This document shows, piece after piece, positions 52,843-62,805 of a DNA stretch of 64,000 nucleotides. Position 1 is the first letter of the stretch. Each line of letters begins with the position of its first letter. Origin of the DNA: UBA10365 sp041441915 (GTDB taxonomy: Bacteria; Pseudomonadota; Alphaproteobacteria; Rhodobacterales; Rhodobacteraceae); contig JASDRS010000003.1 of NCBI GenBank assembly GCA_041441915.1, forward strand, positions 1-64,000, written 5' to 3'. The translations under genes were made by a program, and so were the position numbers. The notes beneath the pieces are model-generated. The model saw only the letters and a program-made list of their open reading frames with translations. It was not told the DNA's origin and searched no databases.

Positions 52843-55677
52843 ATGACCTTCACCAAAAGCGACTATAATCCCTATGATTTTGCGGGCAGCAGGCATATCG
52901 GCCCTTCGGGTGCGGAAATTGATCAAATGCTGGCCGTAATTGGAGTAAAAAGTCTAGATCATTTGATTGATGAAACTATTCCTGCGTCCATCCGGCAAAA
53001 AGCTGATCTCAATTGGCCGGCCCTGTCCGAACACGATCTTTTAACTCATTTACGCCAAACAGCTTCAAAAAATAAAGTCATGATCAGCCTGATTGGACAA
53101 GGCTATTATGGCACCGTTACGCCGCCGGTGATTGGCCGCAATATTTTGGAAAATCCTGCTTGGTATACGGCCTATACGCCCTATCAGCCCGAAATTGCCC
53201 AAGGTCGACTCGAGGCTTTGCTCAATTACCAAACTATGGTTGCGGATTTGACGGGATTACCAATTTCCAACGCATCCCTTCTTGATGAGGCGACGGCTGC
53301 CGCCGAAGCCATGACCATGGCTGAAAGATCATCAAAATCCAAATCCAAAACCTTTTTCGTTGATGAAAACTGCCATCCCCAAACCATCGCCGTGATTAAA
53401 ACCCGCGCAGAGCCAATTGGCGTTCAGGTGACCGTTGGGGCGCCAGACCGTCTGTCAGCCATGGACGTATTTGGTGCAATTTTTCAATATCCTGGCACAT
53501 TTGGTCATGTGTGCGACTTTTCGGTCGAATGCGCGTCACTGCACGCTCAGGGCGCTTTGGCGATTGTGGCCACTGATCTTTTGGCACTTTGTATGTTATC
53601 GGATCCAGGTACTATGGGGGCCGATATAGCGGTGGGTTCAGCACAGCGTTTTGGTGTGCCAATGGGCTATGGTGGGCCGCACGCGGCGTTTTTATCCTGC
53701 ACTGATGCCCTCAAGCGTGCTGTCCCAGGTCGCATAGTGGGTGTTTCAATAGATGCACGTGGTAACAAGGCCTATCGGTTAGCCTTGCAGACCCGCGAAC
53801 AACATATCCGCCGTGAAAAAGCAACTTCAAATGTATGCACCGCTCAAGCGCTTTTAGCCGTCATGGCATCATTCTATGCGATATTTCATGGCCCGAAGGG
53901 GCTGCGCGCCATAGCTGAGCGGGTTCATCTAAACACTACGTATTTAGCACATACCTTGCGTACCGCTGGGATCAAACTGGTGAACAAAACCTTTTTTGAC
54001 ACGATCACCCTTGATGTGGGAACCGAGCAATTAAAAATTCTAAGCGCCGCTCGGGATATGGGGATGAACTTCCGAAAAATAGACCAAGATTGTGTAGGGA
54101 TCAGCTTGGATGAGACTACCGATCATGATGTGCTCGATAGGATATTCCAGATTTTTGGCGTAAAAACCCCAACTGCACGACATGAGAAATTGGGTTTTTC
54201 TGAAGTCTTGCTTCGGCCAGCACATTTTTTAACCCACGGGATTTTTAATCAGAATGGCTCAGAATTCGAAATCATGCGATATATGCGCCGCTTAGCTGAC
54301 CGGGATTTGGCGCTTGACCGCGCGATGATTCCGCTTGGTTCATGCACCATGAAATTGAATTCTGCCGTGGAAATGATGCCGCTCAGCTGGCCCGAGTTTA
54401 GCAATCTACATCCTTTTGCACCGGCAGATCAGGCCGCAGGCTACCATGCAGCAATAGATGATCTGTCTGAAAAACTTTGCGCAATTACCGGCTATGATGC
54501 GATTTCAATGCAGCCCAATTCTGGGGCTCAGGGGGAATATGCGGGGCTTTTGACCATTCAAGCTTATCATATGGCCAACGACCAGGGCGCACGCAGCATT
54601 TGCCTTATCCCAGTGTCCGCCCATGGCACCAACCCTGCTTCGGCGAAGATGGCGGGGCTTGATGTTGTAGTTGTGGGGTCCGATGCCAGTGGGGATATTG
54701 ACCTTGAAGATTTTAAGGCCAAAGCAGCTGCAGCGGGGGATAGGCTGTCGTCTTGTATGATCACCTATCCGTCAACCCATGGTGTTTTTGAGGAAACGCT
54801 CAAAGAGGTTTGTGCCATTGTACATCAGCATGGCGGTATGGTCTATATTGATGGCGCTAATATGAATGCGATGGTTGGCTTGGTTAAACCTGGCGAAGTA
54901 GGCGGCGATGTGAGCCACCTAAACCTACACAAAACCTTTGCCATTCCCCATGGTGGTGGTGGGCCTGGTATGGGACCTATTGCGGTTAAAGCGCATCTTG
55001 CCCCCTATTTGCCTGGTCATCCGGAAACCAACGCCGAGCAGGGGCCCGTCTCGGCTGCGCCCTATGGATCTGCCTCGATCTTACTGATATCTTGGGCGTA
55101 TTGTCTTTTGATGGGCGGTAAAGGAGTTACTGATGCCACCCGGATTGCGATCTTAAATGCCAATTATATTGCAGCTCGGCTTAAGGATGCGTTTGATGTG
55201 CTCTACACTGGTAAAAAAGGCCGCGTGGCCCATGAATGTATCTTAGACACACGCCCTTTTTCCCACTTTGGTGTGACTGTTGATGACATTGCAAAGCGGT
55301 TAATCGACAACGGGTTTCACGCCCCAACCATGAGCTGGCCCGTGGTCGGAACCTTAATGGTAGAACCCACAGAATCGGAAAGTAAGTCAGAAATAGATCG
55401 CTTCATCATATCGCTTTTGTCTATCCGTGCCGAGATTGAAACTATCAAGCAAGGGCATCTGCGTTACGAAGATAGCCCATTGAACCATGCGCCCCATACG
55501 GTTGAAGATTTGATTGGACATTGGTCGCGCCCTTATACGCGCGAAGAGGGCTGTTTTCCTCCAGGCGCGCACAGAGCAGACAAATATTGGCCTGCCGTTG
55601 GTAGGGTTGATAATATCTGGGGTGACCGCAATCTATCGTGCGTCTGCCCGCCTTTGGAAAGCTACATAGCGAATTAA
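52843..55677 (+). CDS. gcvP: Glycine dehydrogenase (decarboxylating), P protein
   Basis: The 944-residue single-chain P protein decarboxylates glycine using PLP. It has the N-terminal FAGSRHIGPSGAEIDQML, VTPPVIGRNILENPAWYTAY, the middle ALQTREQHIRREKATSNVCT, the C-terminal LGSCTMKLNSA, and the PLP lysine in SHLNLHKTFAIPHGGGGPG. It is of the fused form (gcvP) rather than the split gcvPA/gcvPB type. The L protein (lipoamide dehydrogenase) is not in the window. Confidence 0.97.
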   Translation: MTFTKSDYNPYDFAGSRHIGPSGAEIDQMLAVIGVKSLDHLIDETIPASIRQKADLNWPALSEHDLLTHLRQTASKNKVMISLIGQGYYGTVTPPVIGRNILENPAWYTAYTPYQPEIAQGRLEALLNYQTMVADLTGLPISNASLLDEATAAAEAMTMAERSSKSKSKTFFVDENCHPQTIAVIKTRAEPIGVQVTVGAPDRLSAMDVFGAIFQYPGTFGHVCDFSVECASLHAQGALAIVATDLLALCMLSDPGTMGADIAVGSAQRFGVPMGYGGPHAAFLSCTDALKRAVPGRIVGVSIDARGNKAYRLALQTREQHIRREKATSNVCTAQALLAVMASFYAIFHGPKGLRAIAERVHLNTTYLAHTLRTAGIKLVNKTFFDTITLDVGTEQLKILSAARDMGMNFRKIDQDCVGISLDETTDHDVLDRIFQIFGVKTPTARHEKLGFSEVLLRPAHFLTHGIFNQNGSEFEIMRYMRRLADRDLALDRAMIPLGSCTMKLNSAVEMMPLSWPEFSNLHPFAPADQAAGYHAAIDDLSEKLCAITGYDAISMQPNSGAQGEYAGLLTIQAYHMANDQGARSICLIPVSAHGTNPASAKMAGLDVVVVGSDASGDIDLEDFKAKAAAAGDRLSSCMITYPSTHGVFEETLKEVCAIVHQHGGMVYIDGANMNAMVGLVKPGEVGGDVSHLNLHKTFAIPHGGGGPGMGPIAVKAHLAPYLPGHPETNAEQGPVSAAPYGSASILLISWAYCLLMGGKGVTDATRIAILNANYIAARLKDAFDVLYTGKKGRVAHECILDTRPFSHFGVTVDDIAKRLIDNGFHAPTMSWPVVGTLMVEPTESESKSEIDRFIISLLSIRAEIETIKQGHLRYEDSPLNHAPHTVEDLIGHWSRPYTREEGCFPPGAHRADKYWPAVGRVDNIWGDRNLSCVCPPLESYIAN

Positions 55678-55795
55678 ATGACGCTAGATCAACATTTTAA
55701 CTAGCCCAAAAAATCTCACTTTTGAGGAGCTAAGTTTAGGAATTGCTTAGAGCCTGAGTTGAGTGCTAGCCGTTTGAAAAATGAAAGGTCTTTGC

Positions 55796-57208
55796 ATGAC
55801 AGAAATTCACAATTTGAGTGCCATTGATTTGTCTCAAAAACTGCGAAGTCGAGAAATTTCCGCGATAGAGGTGATGCAAGCGACCTTAGCGCGCATTCAC
55901 GATGTGAACCCGAAGGTTAACGCAATCATCGCGCTTGCAGATACGCAGCACTTGATTGAGCAAGCTAAAGCAGCGGATCAAGCCAAAACCTGTGGGGTCT
56001 TGCATGGGATACCTTTTGCAGTGAAAGATCTGACCGATGTGGTGGGCTTGCCCACTTCAAAAGGATCCCCTTTGTTTGCTGGTACTATACCTGCTGCGGA
56101 TGGGCTTATGGTAACGCGCCTACGCAACAGTGGCGCGATTTTTATTGGCAAAACTAACACGCCCGAGTTTGGCTTGGGATCGCATACGTTCAATCCAGTT
56201 TTTGGGACAACAAAAAATCCGTATAACACTTTGGTATCGGCGGGTGGATCATCGGGTGGGGCAGGGGCTGCTTTGGCCACGCGTATGGTTGCTCTGGCAG
56301 ATGGTTCTGACATGATGGGCAGCTTGCGCAATCCAGCTGCATGGAATAATATTTATGGTTTCAGGCCTACTTGGTCTTTGGTGCCATCGGAGCCTGAGGG
56401 TGAGTTGTTTTTTAATGAGCTTTCAACCCCTGGCCCAATGGCGCGGTCTCCGCAAGATTTGGCGCTTTTGCTTAATGTGCAAGCGGGACTTGATGCAAGG
56501 CTGCCTCATGGCATCGCGTCAAAAGACTATTTGGCAGGCATAAATGAACCGCTCGATCCGACGAAGTTGGGCTGGCTTGGGGATTGGAGTGGGGCCTATC
56601 CAATAGAAGAAGGCATCATTGAGCTTTGCCAATCTGCACTAGGCCAAATGGCTGCTTTGGATTGCAAAGTTGAATCGCTGGAGGCGCCGTTTTCGGCCGC
56701 AGCCCTTTGGGAAAGTTGGACGGTTCTGCGGTCCTGGTTCGTGGCAATGGCGCAAAGTGCAACTTTTGAAAAAACTGAAAACCGCGACCACATGAAGTTG
56801 GAATTGATCTGGGAGGTAGAGCGCGGTCTAATGATGTCGGGCGCTGATATCCATAGGGCTGGGGTGATCAGGTCGGACTGGTATGTCAAAGCTGCGACGC
56901 TCTTTCAAACTGTTGACTTTTTGGCGCTACCGTCAACCCAGGTTTGGCCCTTTCCTATTGACTTACGATATCCTGAAACCATCAATGGTCGCGCTATGGA
57001 TACTTACCACCGCTGGATGGAAATTGTCATTCCAGTCAGCCTTTTGGGGCTACCATGCGTAAATATCCCTGTTGGTTTCGGGGCTAATAACCTGCCATGT
57101 GGGATGCAAATTTTTGGACCACGGGGGTCTGATGCACGGCTTTTGCGCTTTGCCCAAAGTTGGCATTGTGCAACAGATTGGCCCAATGCTGTTCGCGTAA
57201 ATTTTTAG
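55796..57208 (+). CDS. Amidase (amidase signature family)
   Basis: From ATG 55796 this is 470 residues. The Ser-cisSer-Lys triad region is intact: Lys in GIPFAVKDLTDVVGLPT, Ser-rich AGGSSGGAGAALATRMVAL and GSDMMGSLRNPAAWNN. The C-terminal PVSLLGLPCVNIPVGFG is also typical. It hydrolyses carboxamides; substrate unknown. aaagg lies ahead of 55796, while ATG 55781 is without a site. It stands alone after gcvP and convergent to the aroE relic. Confidence 0.88.
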   Translation: MTEIHNLSAIDLSQKLRSREISAIEVMQATLARIHDVNPKVNAIIALADTQHLIEQAKAADQAKTCGVLHGIPFAVKDLTDVVGLPTSKGSPLFAGTIPAADGLMVTRLRNSGAIFIGKTNTPEFGLGSHTFNPVFGTTKNPYNTLVSAGGSSGGAGAALATRMVALADGSDMMGSLRNPAAWNNIYGFRPTWSLVPSEPEGELFFNELSTPGPMARSPQDLALLLNVQAGLDARLPHGIASKDYLAGINEPLDPTKLGWLGDWSGAYPIEEGIIELCQSALGQMAALDCKVESLEAPFSAAALWESWTVLRSWFVAMAQSATFEKTENRDHMKLELIWEVERGLMMSGADIHRAGVIRSDWYVKAATLFQTVDFLALPSTQVWPFPIDLRYPETINGRAMDTYHRWMEIVIPVSLLGLPCVNIPVGFGANNLPCGMQIFGPRGSDARLLRFAQSWHCATDWPNAVRVNF

Positions 57209-57215
57209 ATAAACA

Positions 57216-57763
57216 CTATGCAAGCCAGCCTGTGATCAGGCCTTCAAAATGTCCTGCGTCATCAGTTTTACAAGCTCTTTCCTGACCTTTGGCGTACGGT
57301 TGGAACCATCTTTTCCAAGCTGGAATGCCCTGATGCAACATCATGCCCAAGCCATTTATATTGCGTAGCCCCGAGGCTTGTGCGGCCGCCAGTAAGGGAG
57401 ATTGTAGTGGCCTATAAATGATGTCTGCCACAATAACCGACGGACCTAATTCAACAAGTGACAGATCTAAGGCAGCATGTCCGACCATGCCTTGGTTAGT
57501 CGTGTTCACCACAAGGTTGGCCTTCTCAAGAATGTCATTTAGCAGGGCTCAAGAGATCACGCGAATGGGGACGCCCAGGTCTTGGGCAAAGCGATGGGTC
57601 CTGTCTTCAGTTCAATTTACCAAAATAATACTTAGACGCCCGCTTTTATCAATTCATAGAAAAGGGCCCGCGCTCCGCATCCGGCGTCAAGAATAACTGC
57701 CGTGTGGTAGTGGTGCCTTTGCCACATGGGTAACTCTTGGGTTAAATTTCCCGTAATGTTAAG
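57216..57763 (-). pseudogene. Shikimate dehydrogenase-like (AroE) relic
   Basis: The clearest piece, on the minus strand, is MVNTTNQGMVGHAALDLSLV followed by VADIIYRPLQSPLLAAAQAS and GLGMMLHQGIPAWKRWF, the C-terminal half of an AroE-type dehydrogenase. Upstream pieces (AVILDAGCGARALFYELIKA) match the Rossmann motif but are in other frames with stops. The N-terminal substrate domain is absent. Probably a paralogue such as a quinate/shikimate-type dehydrogenase, now dead. Housekeeping aroE should exist elsewhere. Confidence 0.7.
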
Positions 57764-57777
57764 TGGAGTGGCTCAGT

Positions 57778-59002
57778 TTATTCCTGGGGTCCCTTCAGAG
57801 TATTGATTTGGCGAAGCTGGGAAAAACCACTCCACCAAAGACTTGCAACGGCAATTGCACCTATTCCTCCTATCAAAACTGTAGCTGTTGGTGTTATGAA
57901 CGCCGCCAATGTCCCCGCTTGGAAAGCGCCAATTTCGTTCGAACCTCCGACGCAGAGCTGATTAATAGCGTTCGCCCGCACTCGCAAGTCATCTGGTGTC
58001 CAAAGCTGGATTAACACCGCTCGCACATAAACCGAAATTGTGTCGCACGAGCCGGCTAAAACTAGCGCGGTCAAAGACAAAGTCATGGATGGTGACAAGG
58101 CAAAGACGATTATACACAGGCCAAAGCCAAACACACCTGCAAATATGATTTTCCCAGCATGGTTGGTAATGGGAAAGCGTATCAAGATCAGACTACCCAC
58201 GATGGCACCGAGAGCAGGCGCTGAGCGCAACACGCCAAGGCCACTTGACCCCACATTTAAAATATCTTGCGCAAATATTGGTAGCAGCGCTGTTGCGCCG
58301 CCCAAGATCACCGCAAATAAATCTAGCGTAATGGCGCCAAGTACAACTTTTTGTCCCCAAATATAAGAAAATCCCTGACCAAATTTTTCCACGTGACGTG
58401 ACCTTTTTGCAAAACCTGTCGATGCAGGGGTACAAACCCCGCATAGGTGAATGCGATCAACAAACCGATCACCACGCTTACAACGGCCATTTCTGGGTAT
58501 ACTGCATAAAGAACGCCGCCAAAAATGGGCCCACAGATCGAGGCCAGTTTATTCGCAGTGATTATTGTTGTTAAAGCGCGCGGCAAAAGCTCAGGTGAAA
58601 CCAGATTTGCCACAATGGCCTGTCGGGCTGGATTGAAAAAGGCTCGTGAAACACCAAAAACCACCAAAGCCATATAGAAAAATCTGACATCTTTCACTTT
58701 GGAATTAACCATCCATGTCAAAGATAAGGCAACTAAAACTTTGGTGACCAAACATAGGCGTAAGATTAACTTTCGGGAAAATTGGTCGGTGATGGACCCT
58801 GTAAACAAAATCAATACTAAAGCGGGCATGAATTGCGACAATCCGATCAAACCTAAATCCATTGGATTATGGGTCAATTGATAGACATGCCAAGAAATGG
58901 TCACGGTTTGAATTTGTACTGCAAAACCTACCAGCAACATCATAGCCCAATAGGATAGAAACCCCCGCTGGTGAAATAAGCTATTAGGGTTTTTGGGGCC
59001 AT
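57778..59002 (-). pseudogene. MFS exporter, frameshifted
   Basis: Two long minus-strand frames are halves of one MFS_3/EntS-like transporter: 58943-58323 (VQIQTVTISWHVYQLTHNPM, DLGLIGLSQFMPAL, RAFFNPARQAIVANLVSP) and 58392-57778 (ILGGATALLPIFAQDILNVG, LRSAPALGAIVGSLILI, CDTISVYVRAVLIQLWTPDD). A 1-base shift near 58385 separates them, and the natural start ATG (59002, MAPKT) is out of frame with the body by another shift near 58950-58990. About 12 membrane segments would be present if intact. Confidence 0.72.
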
Positions 59003-59172
59003 GGTCGTGACCTTTGATTAAGTTTTTTGGGCGATTTTTTATTCCAGAACCTTAGCTGGGAGCCCAAAGAACTTGGCCGGTATTTTGGTGAAACGGCTCA
59101 GTTTTAAAAGGAACATCCCGCTTGTCTTGGCAGATGTGAGTTTATTATAATATACTTGCCCGGGATCTCGTT

Positions 59173-60477
59173 CTAGCCAAACATCTTATCAGGCAGGTAA
59201 AGCGCAATTTGAGGAAACAGGATCAACAATGCAATCGCCAAAATCATCATCAGCCAAAATGGGAAAATACCCTTAAATATGGTGCTAAGATCGACCTCGG
59301 GTTTTACAGATTTGACTATAAATACATTTAACCCAACAGGGGGTGAAATAAGACCCATTTCCAAAGTCAAAACCACCAATACGCCAAACCAGATAGGGTC
59401 AATTTCCAGATTAGTAATAATCGGAAAGAAGATGGGCAAGGTCAGCACCAGCATAGCAAAACCTTCTAAAAAACAGCCCAGTACTAGATAGATAAGCAGG
59501 ATCAAAATCAAGGTTGCTGTCGCTGATAGATTAAGGTCGATTAAAATATCACCAACCACTTGTGGGATATGGCTGAGCGCCAAAAACGGATTGATCATAT
59601 GGGCTGCGATCAAAATTAGCATCACCTTGGCTGTTGTGGTGATACTTTCAGTGGCGCAATGCATAATTGATTTAACACTAAGCTGACCCGTCACAGTACC
59701 AAATAAAATCACCACACCCGTTCCAACGGCGGCCGCCTCAACCGGCGAGAAAAATCCGCCATAGATGCCCCCAATGGTTAAAAATATTGTCAAAATAACC
59801 GGGGTCGCACCAACGAGGGCTTTGGCCTTACGGGGCCAGGTGGTTTTGGGACCAGCAGGCCCGAGGTAGGGCTTAAACGAGCACATGACAGTGATGGCCA
59901 AAATGAACAGCCCCAAAAGCATAAGGCCTGGGAACACGCCTGACAAAAACAGCCGTCCAATCGATTGTTCCGTTAAGATTGCGTAAATCACAAAGCCGGT
60001 CGATGGTGGAATTAAAATACCCAAGGTGCCGCCCGCCGCCACCACGCCTGTTGACAGGCTTTGGTCATATTTAAAGCGGTCCATCTCAGCCAGAGCGACT
60101 TTTCCCATAGTGAGCGCCGAGGCTACTGATGATCCTGAAAGTGCTGCAAAACCGCCACATCCCAAAACAGTGGCCGACGCTAAACCACCCTTAAAAGAGC
60201 CAATAATAGCATAGGCTGCATCATAAAGGCGGCTACTCATACCTGTTGCGGTGGCCACATTTCCCATCAAAATGAACAAGGGGATCACAATTAATTCTGG
60301 TGACGTGGCAAGAGTAAAAGATTCTGATGCTAGCAGGCCTGTCGCTGCATAAGTGCCATTCAAAACCGCAATACCTGCATAGCCCACGACAAACATCGCA
60401 AAAGCGACTGGAACCCTTAGGCCTAATAAAAGAAATAAGGCCACAAGGCCTAAAAGACCTATTTCTGAATCGGTCAT
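59173..60477 (-). CDS. dctM: TRAP transporter large permease (DctM)
   Basis: From ATG 60477 this is 434 residues with about 12 membrane segments and the DctM pattern (LLLGLRVPVAFAMFVVG, MSSRLYDAAYAIIGSFKGGL, GTLGILIPPSTGFVIYAILT, PVGLNVFIVKSV). It forms the sodium-driven transport channel of a TRAP system. It is preceded by dctQ and dctP on the same strand. The long upstream in-frame extension overlaps dctQ and is not the start. Confidence 0.9.
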   Translation of the reverse strand: MTDSEIGLLGLVALFLLLGLRVPVAFAMFVVGYAGIAVLNGTYAATGLLASESFTLATSPELIVIPLFILMGNVATATGMSSRLYDAAYAIIGSFKGGLASATVLGCGGFAALSGSSVASALTMGKVALAEMDRFKYDQSLSTGVVAAGGTLGILIPPSTGFVIYAILTEQSIGRLFLSGVFPGLMLLGLFILAITVMCSFKPYLGPAGPKTTWPRKAKALVGATPVILTIFLTIGGIYGGFFSPVEAAAVGTGVVILFGTVTGQLSVKSIMHCATESITTTAKVMLILIAAHMINPFLALSHIPQVVGDILIDLNLSATATLILILLIYLVLGCFLEGFAMLVLTLPIFFPIITNLEIDPIWFGVLVVLTLEMGLISPPVGLNVFIVKSVKPEVDLSTIFKGIFPFWLMMILAIALLILFPQIALYLPDKMFG

Positions 60478-60509
60478 TAGATCTGTCCTTCGTACAATTA
60501 CATTTCCAG

Positions 60510-60992
60510 TCAAAGCCGCGTCAAAGTAATGGCACGCAAGAAATGCCCAACTGCAGTGAGCAATGCAAAAACACTTAGGGCCCATTGAAACCAAAATTTT
60601 TGTAGACCTAAAAGATTGGTTTGCAAATTAAGCATAATCGAGATCCTTGAACTGTCATAAACCGCCCAAGCCAAAGCTAAAAAGATTATACATCCCATAA
60701 AGCTAACCAAAATATTTATCAATTGATTGAGTTTTTCGCTATAGGTGCGTTCAAAAAGATCAACAGCAATTTGCCCGCCCATTTTATCAGATAGGGCCAT
60801 GCCCGCAAAAACGATGATGACAAATGCCATCGTACTGAGGTCTTGCGACCCGTACAATGGATAGCCAAAGCCTCGGCCGATCACATCAACCAGAATAATC
60901 AAAACCTCGGCCAGCAAGGCTAATATTCCGATGAAGGCAGACAGGCGAATAAGCCTGTCTGCCTGCTTTTCGATGTTTTTGATGAAAGTCAT
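60510..60992 (-). CDS. dctQ: TRAP transporter small permease (DctQ)
   Basis: The 160-residue inner-membrane protein has four membrane segments and the DctQ pattern (FIGILALLAEVLIILVDVIG, LSTMAFVIIVFAGMALSDKM, GGQIAVDLFERTYS). It pairs with DctM. Its start overlaps the dctP stop by 4 nt. Confidence 0.88.
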   Translation of the reverse strand: MTFIKNIEKQADRLIRLSAFIGILALLAEVLIILVDVIGRGFGYPLYGSQDLSTMAFVIIVFAGMALSDKMGGQIAVDLFERTYSEKLNQLINILVSFMGCIIFLALAWAVYDSSRISIMLNLQTNLLGLQKFWFQWALSVFALLTAVGHFLRAITLTRL

Positions 60993-61966
60993 TTGCCGCG
61001 CATTGCAGCCATAGCGGCTTCGCCACCAACGCTTGCAACATAGTTATTTGCCACGTTGGACACGGCGGCTTCAAAAGCGGCGACTTCACCAGCGCTTAGG
61101 TCAACGAAGGTATTCTTTGCTTCACCACGTGCGCGGGTTACACCTGCTTCGCCTGTTGCGTTCCAGGCATCCTCGGCACTTTTTGAAAGCTCTATTCCGC
61201 TGGCTGCATCAATAGCAGCTTTTTCAGCATTGCTTAGTCCGTTATATTTGGCTCCATTCATTACCGCAAAGAAGCTCAGTCGACCCAGGGGTGCGCCTAT
61301 GGTGAAAGAGTTCGCAACCTCGTCCAGTTTAAAGTCATTGAGTGTTGACGACCCTGTAAAAACCCCATCAATCAAACCTGTTTGCAGGGCGTTGTAAACT
61401 TGATTGATTGGCATCTGCACGGGAGTTGCGCCCAGCGCAGAGGCCACATCGGCTGCAGTCGCTCCAGCGACGCGAATTTTCAAGCCAGCCAGATCGGCAG
61501 GTGTGTGAATGATTTTGTCACGCATAATCATAATATTTGGCTCAGAGGTCCAAAGCGCCAAAGCCTTAATACCTGGAAATTCGCCTTTTAGGTGTGCTTC
61601 ATAAGCGGCCCATAGGGCGGCGTAACCAGGGGTCTCAACATCAATTGCACCTGGCAATTCTGCAATCATAGTTTTCTCAAATTGTGACGAAGTATAGCCA
61701 GGAAGGCCCCATCCCATATCTGCCACGCCTTGCAAGACACGTACGTATTGCTCAACTGGGCCTGCACCCAATTTTCCACCAGGATAATTGCGCAAAGTCA
61801 AGGAGCCGCCTGTGCCTGCCGCAATATCTGCTGCAAGCTTGTCGATTAGTGACGATGTCACTGTATGCTGTGGTGGTACGAAGGACGCAAATTTTAATTC
61901 CTCTGAAAATGCGGGTGCGGCCCAGAGTGCGAATATTGATGCGGTTATAAAGCTTTTAAGCTTCAT
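60989..61966 (-). CDS. dctP: TRAP transporter substrate-binding protein (DctP)
   Basis: From ATG 61966 this is 325 residues with a signal peptide (SFITASIFALWAAPAFSEE). It has the DctP-type pattern (KFASFVPPQHTVTSSLIDKL, GGSLTLRNYPGGKLGAGPVE, and LKIRVAGATAADVASALGAT followed by PVQMPINQVYNALQTGLIDG). It binds a carboxylate ligand in the periplasm, with the usual Arg in KIRV. gggagg precedes the start. The ligand is unknown. It is first in dctP-dctQ-dctM. Confidence 0.9.
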   Translation of the reverse strand: MKLKSFITASIFALWAAPAFSEELKFASFVPPQHTVTSSLIDKLAADIAAGTGGSLTLRNYPGGKLGAGPVEQYVRVLQGVADMGWGLPGYTSSQFEKTMIAELPGAIDVETPGYAALWAAYEAHLKGEFPGIKALALWTSEPNIMIMRDKIIHTPADLAGLKIRVAGATAADVASALGATPVQMPINQVYNALQTGLIDGVFTGSSTLNDFKLDEVANSFTIGAPLGRLSFFAVMNGAKYNGLSNAEKAAIDAASGIELSKSAEDAWNATGEAGVTRARGEAKNTFVDLSAGEVAAFEAAVSNVANNYVASVGGEAAMAAMRGK

Positions 61967-62284
61967 AATGGTTCCTCCCAAAGGTCTATGATAGTTTGGT
62001 ACGCCACGGTTGCGGAGCACCATTATTGAGCAAACAATACAATGAAATTGGGGTTTCGCAATATCATCTTGACCATTATAAAAAACAATGGAATGCCGTG
62101 CGCCGATCGGTGGCGTGGAGATATCTGGATGGAATGGCAGTAAAAGCCAATGAAATGCCATTTGCGTCGCTTGAACCTTCCCCTGATTTCCGCAGCATCG
62201 CGTGTCCACGTTGAACGGGTAATTGGCCCAAATGAGCTGCCTCGAGTTTTGTAGCTGGCCTTAAGCATTACCAGGGCGCGATGA
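61967..62284. other. Intergenic region upstream of dctP
   Basis: About 320 bases. It should hold the dctP promoter on the minus strand. Part of the right side may be debris of the TauE relic that follows; no clear gene is visible. Confidence 0.35.
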
Positions 62285-62586
62285 TTTGGATCAATTGTTG
62301 GCATAATCGGTGGTATGCTGCAAGGAGCAGCTGGCGTATCTGCGCCTGTGTAGGTCACCTTTTTGAACGCTATGAAATTGCCACGTGCGACCTTCATTGT
62401 GGTCATCGTAGTTTTTTTGTTGCAATGCTGATCGCTCAAGTGCCGATGCTGATAGGTTTTGAGATTTTAACGCCGCATTTATTTGGATTTAGCTTGATGG
62501 GTGCGGTCTTGGTCTTTTGTGATATCCTCATAGGTGACTGGCTGGCACGCTGGCTTTCTGATAGCCACTTTGATGCGCTTATTTAA
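62285..62586 (+). pseudogene. TauE/SafE permease relic
   Basis: The frame reads GSIVGIIGGMLQGAAGVSAP, then TAG (62351-62353), VTFLNAMKLPRATFI, and then, after a 1-base shift near 62415, FFVAMLIAQVPMLIGFEILT and GDWLARWLSDSHFDALI. This is the C-terminal half of a TauE/SafE-family membrane protein, with at least one nonsense and one frameshift mutation and no N-terminal half. A second, intact family member lies at 63338 on the other strand. Confidence 0.68.
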
Positions 62587-62664
62587 ATATTTTTCTGACA
62601 ATGATGGCGTCGATGACAGCTCTGATGAAGCAATTTTTGAAGCTTTGGAGATCTTTAAAAGTTG

Positions 62665-62700
62665 AAGAAATGCGAGGCGTATATACGCCTCGCATTTCTT
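62665..62700. terminator. Perfect 36-base palindrome, bidirectional terminator
   Basis: A perfect inverted repeat with 18-base arms: aagaaatgcgaggcgtat and its exact complement atacgcctcgcatttctt. The A-rich and T-rich ends give U-tracts in both directions, as for a bidirectional Rho-independent terminator. It lies between the TauE relic and the flavin reductase gene. Confidence 0.7.
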
Positions 62701-62805
62701 GTTTGTTTAGTCTTTTTAAATTAATTTTTTAATTCTGCCCCTCTGCCTCGACCAATAAGAGTAAGTGACTTAGATCTAGAGAAAATATGGGGCAAGTGGA
62801 ATCCA

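Noticed and set aside
62023..62439. 138-residue minus-strand ORF upstream of dctP
   Set aside because: It is antisense to the readable TauE relic and has no motif; the relic on the plus strand explains the region.
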